From: Treponema sp.
GTDB taxonomy: Bacteria; Spirochaetota; Spirochaetia; Treponematales; Treponemataceae
Length of the DNA stretch: 9,129 nt
Reading direction: 5' to 3'
Assembly: GCA_017453705.1 (NCBI GenBank)
Contig: JAFTEK010000092.1
Coordinates: forward strand, 1 to 9,129
The notes under the pieces are model-generated. The model saw only the letters and a list, made by a program, of their open reading frames with translations. It ran no database searches and had not been told where the DNA came from. The position numbers and the translations under genes were made by a program. The first letter of the stretch is position 1. Each line of letters starts with the position of its first letter. Below, in pieces: positions 5,178-9,129 of this stretch.

Positions 5178-7406
5178 ATGCCAAAGGTTACGCTGCTCAA
5201 GGACAGGCCCAGGGCCGTCTGCCCGGTTGATAAGGTCGTAGGAAAGCGACATCTTACAGATAAAGAGATATCCGTGCTTGAGAAGAACAGGAACTTTTCC
5301 TCTGATCCAGACTGGCAGAATGTCTTTGTCCCGGACGGGGAGGGGGAATTTGACCCTTCGTTGATTGCCCAGTCGGAGTTCAACGGCATAATCGTCCTTG
5401 GCGTAATCCGCCCGGCCACACTGCGTTTCCATGACCTGGAGCTTAATGTGGGTATCTACCGTTCCGTCCTGTATGATGTGGTCATAGGGGATGACTGCGT
5501 GGTACACAATGTCGGCTACCTGTCCAACTATAAGATAGGCGACCGCGTTATGCTCTTCAATGTGCAGGAGATGAGCTGTACCAGGCACTCCAAATTCGGT
5601 GAGGGCATACTGAAGGAAGGCGAGGATGAGGAGAACCGCATCTGGATAGGTGTAGGCAACGAGAACGGAGGCCGCGGCATCCTGGCTTTCACCGGAATGA
5701 TAGCGGCGGATGCATACATCTGGTCCCGTTTCCGTGACGACACGCTGCTGATGGACAAGTTCAAGGCTTTCACCGAGATGGGCAATGACGGCAGGAACAA
5801 CACGTTTGGGATTGTCGAGGACGATGTTGTTATAAAGAACTGTACCTTGCTTAAGGATGCCAAGATAGGCTCCTTTGCTTACATAAAGGGGGCTTTCAAG
5901 CTCAAGAACATCACGGTTCTCTCAAGCGAGCAGGAGCCGAGCCAGATAGGTGAGGGTGTGGAGATGGTCAACGGAATCATGGGCTATGGGAGCCACGTGT
6001 TCTATCAGGCTGTAGCCGTCCGTTTTGTCATAGGCCGCAACTGCCAGCTCAAGTACGGGGCAAGGCTCTTGAACTCCTTTCTGGGGGACAACTCCACGGT
6101 TTCCTGCTGTGAGCTTTTGAACAACCTGATTTTTCCCTTCCACGAGCAGCACCACAACTCTTCCTTCTTGATTGCCGCGACCGTGATGGGGCAGAGCAAT
6201 GTCGCCTCTGCCGCCACCATTGGCTCCAACCACAACTCACGCTCACCTGATGGGGAGATGGTCGCTGGTAGGGGCTTTTGGCCGGGTCTGTGCTCGGACT
6301 TCAAGTATGACTCCTCTTTCGCCTCTTTTGTCCTTGTTTCCAAGGGAAGCTACCAGAACGAGCTTAATATTACATATCCGTTCTCGCTGGTTGCGACTGG
6401 GGGCGATGGCAGGGCCGTGCATATCATACCGGCCTACTGGTTCATCTATAATATGTTTGCCATAGTTCGCAACAAGTACAAGTTCGCTTCCCGCGACAAG
6501 AGGGTTGTGAAGGTACAGCACATAGAGACCAATCCCCTGGCTCCTGACACGATGCAGGAGGTTGAGGCCGCAATAAGGAGGCTCATAGAGCTGACAGAGC
6601 GATACCTCAAGCTTTCGGATCAATCCCTTGCGCAGATGACCGTCCAGAATCCTAGGCCTGAGTTCCTTTCAGAGATGAGAACCAGGGTTTCTAAAGCTGC
6701 GAGCGAGGAGGAGAGCCATCAGATAGCCAAGGACTACCTGCACCAGAACCCGGAAGCCCGATTCTTGCTTTTGGATGACCGCTGCCAGAGAAAGTATGGG
6801 GCGATTATAGAGAAGCCCGCCCAGGCCTACAGGGAGTACAGGCGCATTGTGAAGTATTTTGCTGTGGAAAGCCTGATGCAGTGGGGGCTGGAGATGGGGA
6901 TAGAGTCCTTGGGTCAGGAAGATGTCATGAGGGTAAAGGCTCTTCCCCTCTATACCAGCTGGATGAACGTAGGAGGCCAGGTTATACCTTCTTCCAAGGT
7001 CTACGAGCTTTTCTCGCTGATAAAAATAGGCAGGGTCAAAGGCTGGGAGCAAGTCCATGCCTTCTATGATGAATGCCAGTCATCATATACAGAGTACAAG
7101 GCGCGGTATGCCATCTACCTGCTTGAGCAGCTTTACAGCAGGGACATCGTGGAGTTCACCCGTGAGGTCTACGAGGATATAAGCAATGATGTGGCGTATG
7201 TGTCAATGGAGATGCTGGAGTCTTCGATAAGCTCCCGTGAGAAGGACTACACGGACTTCTTCCGCTCCATAACGTTCCGCAACAAAAAGGAGAGGGATGC
7301 TGTCCTGGGCTCGCTGGAGGACAATTCCTTCCTTAAGCAGCTTAAATATTCCACGGACGAGTTCAACGGGGTGCTGGAGAAGCTTTTTAGGAACCTGAGG
7401 AAGTAG
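5178..7406 (+). CDS. DUF4954 family protein, beta-helix (hexapeptide-like)
   Basis: This 742-residue protein matches the DUF4954 family as I know it from treponemes and Bacteroidetes. Residues 26-51 (LTDKEISVLEKN...DWQNVFV) form a conserved N-terminal block. Residues 70-350 are rich in short turns of the IGDDCVV / IGRNCQL / VSCCELLNN type, as in left-handed beta-helix acyltransferases and nucleotidyl-sugar enzymes. The family signature is TIGSNHNSR...DGEMVAGRGFWPGLC (348-372), preceded by a His-rich FHEQHHNS (321-328) that could be an active or metal site. Residues 455-742 are mainly helical and charged. There is no signal peptide, so it is cytoplasmic. The function is unknown; acyl or sugar transfer is a guess from the fold. 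The frame is open back to a TTG at 5142, but that would place the -10 box inside the gene, so the ATG at 5178 is preferred. Confidence 0.88.
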   Translation: MPKVTLLKDRPRAVCPVDKVVGKRHLTDKEISVLEKNRNFSSDPDWQNVFVPDGEGEFDPSLIAQSEFNGIIVLGVIRPATLRFHDLELNVGIYRSVLYDVVIGDDCVVHNVGYLSNYKIGDRVMLFNVQEMSCTRHSKFGEGILKEGEDEENRIWIGVGNENGGRGILAFTGMIAADAYIWSRFRDDTLLMDKFKAFTEMGNDGRNNTFGIVEDDVVIKNCTLLKDAKIGSFAYIKGAFKLKNITVLSSEQEPSQIGEGVEMVNGIMGYGSHVFYQAVAVRFVIGRNCQLKYGARLLNSFLGDNSTVSCCELLNNLIFPFHEQHHNSSFLIAATVMGQSNVASAATIGSNHNSRSPDGEMVAGRGFWPGLCSDFKYDSSFASFVLVSKGSYQNELNITYPFSLVATGGDGRAVHIIPAYWFIYNMFAIVRNKYKFASRDKRVVKVQHIETNPLAPDTMQEVEAAIRRLIELTERYLKLSDQSLAQMTVQNPRPEFLSEMRTRVSKAASEEESHQIAKDYLHQNPEARFLLLDDRCQRKYGAIIEKPAQAYREYRRIVKYFAVESLMQWGLEMGIESLGQEDVMRVKALPLYTSWMNVGGQVIPSSKVYELFSLIKIGRVKGWEQVHAFYDECQSSYTEYKARYAIYLLEQLYSRDIVEFTREVYEDISNDVAYVSMEMLESSISSREKDYTDFFRSITFRNKKERDAVLGSLEDNSFLKQLKYSTDEFNGVLEKLFRNLRK

Positions 7407-7423
7407 TTATCACGGCGATGTTG

Positions 7424-7438
7424 CCTGCCGGACGCAGG
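7424..7438 (+). repeat. Small hairpin after the DUF4954 gene
   Basis: CCTGC (7424-7428) and GCAGG (7434-7438) form a 5-bp stem with a 5-nt loop, 17 nt after the stop codon. No T-run follows, so termination here is not supported by sequence alone. Confidence 0.3.
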
Positions 7439-7487
7439 TGGTAACTTGTAAAGTGCCGGCCGCTGGCGAGATGACTGCACAGGAGGA

Positions 7488-7510
7488 AGCCCTGCACAGG
7501 CTACAGGGCT
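7488..7510 (+). repeat. 7-bp hairpin upstream of the leu promoter
   Basis: AGCCCTG (7488-7494) and CAGGGCT (7504-7510) are perfect inverted copies around a 9-nt loop. The GCACAGG motif also occurs twice nearby (7478-7484 and 7494-7500). There is no T-run. It may end or trim the DUF4954 message, or be a protein-binding site 25 bp upstream of the -35 box. Confidence 0.35.
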
Positions 7511-7534
7511 GGCAAAAGCGAACGGACAGCACCC

Positions 7535-7563
7535 TTGACTATTTATTGGATTTGTTCTATAGT
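7535..7563 (+). promoter_or_regulatory. Sigma-70 promoter of the leu leader
   Basis: TTGACT (7535-7540), a 17-nt spacer and TATAGT (7558-7563) match the sigma-70 consensus at 5 of 6 bases in each hexamer with ideal spacing, the strongest promoter in the window. Predicted start is about 7570-7571, which coincides with the ATG of the leader peptide. The leuA mRNA would then carry a leader of about 167 nt. Confidence 0.8.
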
Positions 7564-7570
7564 AGCAACG

Positions 7571-7627
7571 ATGATACGGATTTTGCTAGGTCTTCAGCTA
7601 TGTCTTCCTCTGGATTGCCGAAAGTAG
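7571..7627 (+). CDS. Leucine-rich leader peptide of the leuA attenuator
   Basis: An 18-residue frame, MIRILLGLQLCLPLDCRK, contains six Leu (residues 5, 6, 8, 10, 12, 14) and two Ile, encoded by TTG, CTA, CTT, CTA, CTT and CTG. This is the classic make-up of a leucine-operon leader peptide whose translation senses charged tRNA-Leu. It starts 7 nt after the -10 hexamer and has no Shine-Dalgarno sequence, so it is probably translated from a leaderless transcript. Its stop codon (7625-7627) lies at the start of RNA segment 2 of the attenuator, as the model requires. The peptide itself has no expected function. An 18-codon Leu-rich frame could arise by chance, but its position between promoter and terminator ahead of leuA makes that unlikely. 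Confidence 0.8.
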   Translation: MIRILLGLQLCLPLDCRK

Positions 7628-7703
7628 CTGGCCTGTTTGTGAGACTTCATCATCTTGTTTAGATTTTGAAATTGCAGGACCTGCTGCTTTGGCGGTGGGT
7701 CCT
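7583..7703 (+). promoter_or_regulatory. Leucine-responsive transcription attenuator upstream of leuA
   Basis: Three alternative pairings are visible. 1:2 pairs 7588-7591 with 7631-7634 and 7595-7600 with 7625-7630 (10 bp, one wobble, 3-nt bulge). 2:3 pairs 7626-7635 with 7675-7685 (10 pairs, one bulged A at 7679, one U-U mismatch), plus a wobble at 7625-7686. 3:4 is the terminator stem 7676-7703. A ribosome stalled on the Leu codons (7583-7612) would cover segment 1, free segment 2 to pair with segment 3, and prevent termination. A ribosome reaching the stop at 7625 would cover segment 2 and allow termination. With no translation, 1:2 forms and termination also follows. The pairings are read directly; the mechanism is inferred from the enterobacterial leu and trp leaders. 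Confidence 0.78.
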
Positions 7704-7713
7704 TTTTGTTTTT
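7676..7713 (+). terminator. Intrinsic terminator (attenuator) before leuA
   Basis: A fully paired 12-bp stem (7676-7687 with 7692-7703, including three G-U pairs) closes a UUUG loop and is followed by an almost uninterrupted T-tract to 7713 with one G. This is the only textbook intrinsic terminator seen in the window. It lies 24 bp before the leuA ATG and after the leader peptide, so it must act as a conditional terminator. Confidence 0.9.
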
Positions 7714-7737
7714 AAATTGTTTGATAAGGAGTTTAAT

Positions 7738-9129
7738 ATGTCAGTCATGAATCCAAACGGCAAGTATGCGCCAATAGCGGACATACCGCTCGAAAGCAGG
7801 GACTGGCCTTCCCGCCACATAACAAAGGCCCCTGTATGGTGTTCTGTGGATCTTCGCGACGGGAACCAGGCTCTGGTCAACCCGATGGGCATAGAGACTA
7901 AGCTTGCGTTCTTTGACCTCTTGGTGAAGCTGGGCTTCAAGGAGGTTGAGGTAGGTTTCCCCGCCGCAAGCGACACTGAGTATGAGTTCATCCGCCGCCT
8001 GATAGAGGAGAACCATATCCCTGATGACGTGACAATCCAGGTTCTCTGCCAGGCTCGCGAGCAGCTGGTCAGGAAGACTGTGGATAGCCTCAAGGGGGCT
8101 AGCAAGGCGATTTTCCACATTTACAACTCGACCTCCCCCGCCCAGCGCAAGTATACCTTTGGCAAGACCAAGGAAGAGATAACCAAGATAGCTGTTGACG
8201 GTGTGGAATGTATCAAGGGATGCCTTGGCGATGAAGACAGGAAGAAAATTCGCATAGAGTATTCGCCGGAAAGCTTTTCCATGACGGAGATAGATTATGC
8301 CCTTGAAATATGTGAGGCTGTCAAGGCTGCGTGGGGGCTTATGCCCGGCGAGAAGATAATCATGAACCTGCCTACGACGGTGGAATGTTCCAGCCCCAAT
8401 GTATATGCGGATCAGGTGGAGTATTTTTCCAAGCACATAAGCGAGAGGGAAAAGGTTATACTGAGTACCCACTGCCATAATGACAGGGGGACCGGTGTTG
8501 CCTCCGCTGAGCTGGGGCTGCTTGCCGGGGCTGACCGCGTGGAAGGCTGCCTCTTTGGTAACGGAGAGAGGACTGGCAACCTGGACATTGTGAATGTGGC
8601 CCTGAATATGTTCAGCCAGGGGGTGGATCCTGAGCTGGATTTCCGTGACATCACTGCTGTCGCCGAGCAGTACAAGAACTTTACCGGTATGGAGATATTC
8701 CCCCGTACACCTTACGTCGGCGACCTTGTGTTCACGGCTTTCTCCGGCAGCCATCAGGACGCTATACGCAAGGGTATGGCCGCACGTGCAAAGATGGATA
8801 AGTCAGACCTCTGGGACGTACCTTATCTTCTGATAGACCCGCATGATATTGGCCGTCAGTACGAGGGTCTAATCAGGATAAACAGCCAGTCCGGGAAGGG
8901 GGGGGCGGCATTTGTCCTGGAGCAGGATTACGGGCTGTCCGTACCAAAAGCAATGCATCCCGCGCTTGGGGCTGTGGTCAAGAAAGCTGCGGACGATGCG
9001 CAGAGGGAGCTTAAGGCTGATGAGATATACGCACTCTTTGAGGGCACGTGGCTCAAGAACCGCAAGAACCTTTCTATCGTTGACCTTGCCCAGACCCAGG
9101 TGGAGGGCAAGAACTCTGATGAGGGGGAA
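7738..9129 (+). CDS. leuA: 2-isopropylmalate synthase, long form (3' end beyond window)
   Basis: The frame is open for 464 codons to the window edge, with no frameshift. LeuA condenses acetyl-CoA with 2-ketoisovalerate to give 2-isopropylmalate, the committed step of leucine synthesis, in the cytoplasm. The N-terminal SRDWPSRHITKAPVWCSVDLRDGNQAL (20-46) marks the long type found in yeast, actinobacteria and some proteobacteria. Catalytic features are R40-D41 of LRDGNQ, the metal-binding HCHND (245-249), GCLFGNGERTGN (270-281) and SGKGG (385-389). That form usually has about 550-600 residues, so roughly the last 100, the leucine-binding regulatory domain, lie outside. AAGGAG 7 nt before the ATG sets the start. 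The Lys-Gly-Gly codons of SGKGG use a run of eight G (8898-8905). Expression is probably controlled by the attenuator upstream, in addition to the feedback inhibition usual for the family. Confidence 0.95.
   Translation, partial: MSVMNPNGKYAPIADIPLESRDWPSRHITKAPVWCSVDLRDGNQALVNPMGIETKLAFFDLLVKLGFKEVEVGFPAASDTEYEFIRRLIEENHIPDDVTIQVLCQAREQLVRKTVDSLKGASKAIFHIYNSTSPAQRKYTFGKTKEEITKIAVDGVECIKGCLGDEDRKKIRIEYSPESFSMTEIDYALEICEAVKAAWGLMPGEKIIMNLPTTVECSSPNVYADQVEYFSKHISEREKVILSTHCHNDRGTGVASAELGLLAGADRVEGCLFGNGERTGNLDIVNVALNMFSQGVDPELDFRDITAVAEQYKNFTGMEIFPRTPYVGDLVFTAFSGSHQDAIRKGMAARAKMDKSDLWDVPYLLIDPHDIGRQYEGLIRINSQSGKGGAAFVLEQDYGLSVPKAMHPALGAVVKKAADDAQRELKADEIYALFEGTWLKNRKNLSIVDLAQTQVEGKNSDEGE

Noticed and set aside
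7407..7570. T-box riboswitch upstream of leuA
   Set aside because: No recognisable T-box sequence (UGGNACCGCG-like) or specifier stem was found; the leader-peptide attenuator explains the terminator.
7471..7662. A 63-residue frame beginning MTAQEEALHRLQGWQ across the leu promoter
   Set aside because: It has only a weak GGCGAG before the ATG and contains the -35, -10 and attenuator segments; the regulatory reading explains the region better. It remains a weak possibility.
7741..8754. A 337-codon open frame on the minus strand
   Set aside because: It lies wholly antisense to leuA, which has all family motifs; its product shows no recognisable domain and it has no ribosome site.
1..9129. tRNA, rRNA or insertion sequence
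   Set aside because: No tRNA-like cloverleaf, rRNA segment, transposase or terminal repeats were recognised by eye.

Overview
The window most resembles a spirochaete of the genus Treponema, probably a gut- or rumen-type member that still makes its own leucine. The grounds are a flagellar chaperone cluster (fliS plus an FlgN-like gene) behind a sigma-28-type promoter, a DUF4954 protein (a family I know mainly from treponemes and Bacteroidetes), an exported M16-like protein, and a long-form leuA. Base composition is roughly balanced. The genus call rests on recalled family distribution, not on a search.

Layout. (1) 1-907, minus strand: a TatD-family metal-dependent hydrolase, followed by the first ~40-50 codons of an unidentified membrane protein that leaves the window at base 1. 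(2) 949-2233, plus strand: a sigma-28-like promoter, an unknown 73-residue protein, FliS and an FlgN-like coiled-coil protein, all close together with good Shine-Dalgarno sequences. (3) 2223-2284: two near-identical 25-bp palindromic elements with a compensatory stem change, lying in a convergent gene junction. (4) 2284-5112, minus strand: a 942-residue exported protein with two M16 (insulinase-like) halves, neither with an intact zinc motif. (5) 5113-5177: a compact divergent promoter region with two TATAAT boxes, a shared -35 region and helically phased TTGCA repeats. (6) 5178-7406, plus strand: DUF4954, a beta-helix protein with a helical C-terminal part. (7) 7407-7737: a leader region with a strong promoter, a leucine-rich 18-residue leader peptide, mutually exclusive RNA pairings and an intrinsic terminator, i.e. 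a transcription attenuator. (8) 7738-9129, plus strand: leuA, cut by the window edge.

Two points stand out. First, the leucine attenuator is complete and internally consistent: six Leu codons in 18, 1:2, 2:3 and 3:4 pairings, and the stop codon inside segment 2. Second, three promoters (M16-like, DUF4954, Leu leader peptide) place their -10 hexamer only 7-8 nt before the ATG and have no Shine-Dalgarno sequence, which predicts leaderless or nearly leaderless mRNAs. The tatD, flagellar and leuA genes in the same window have ordinary Shine-Dalgarno sequences. The window therefore appears to mix two modes of translation start, with the attenuator's sensor peptide in the leaderless class.
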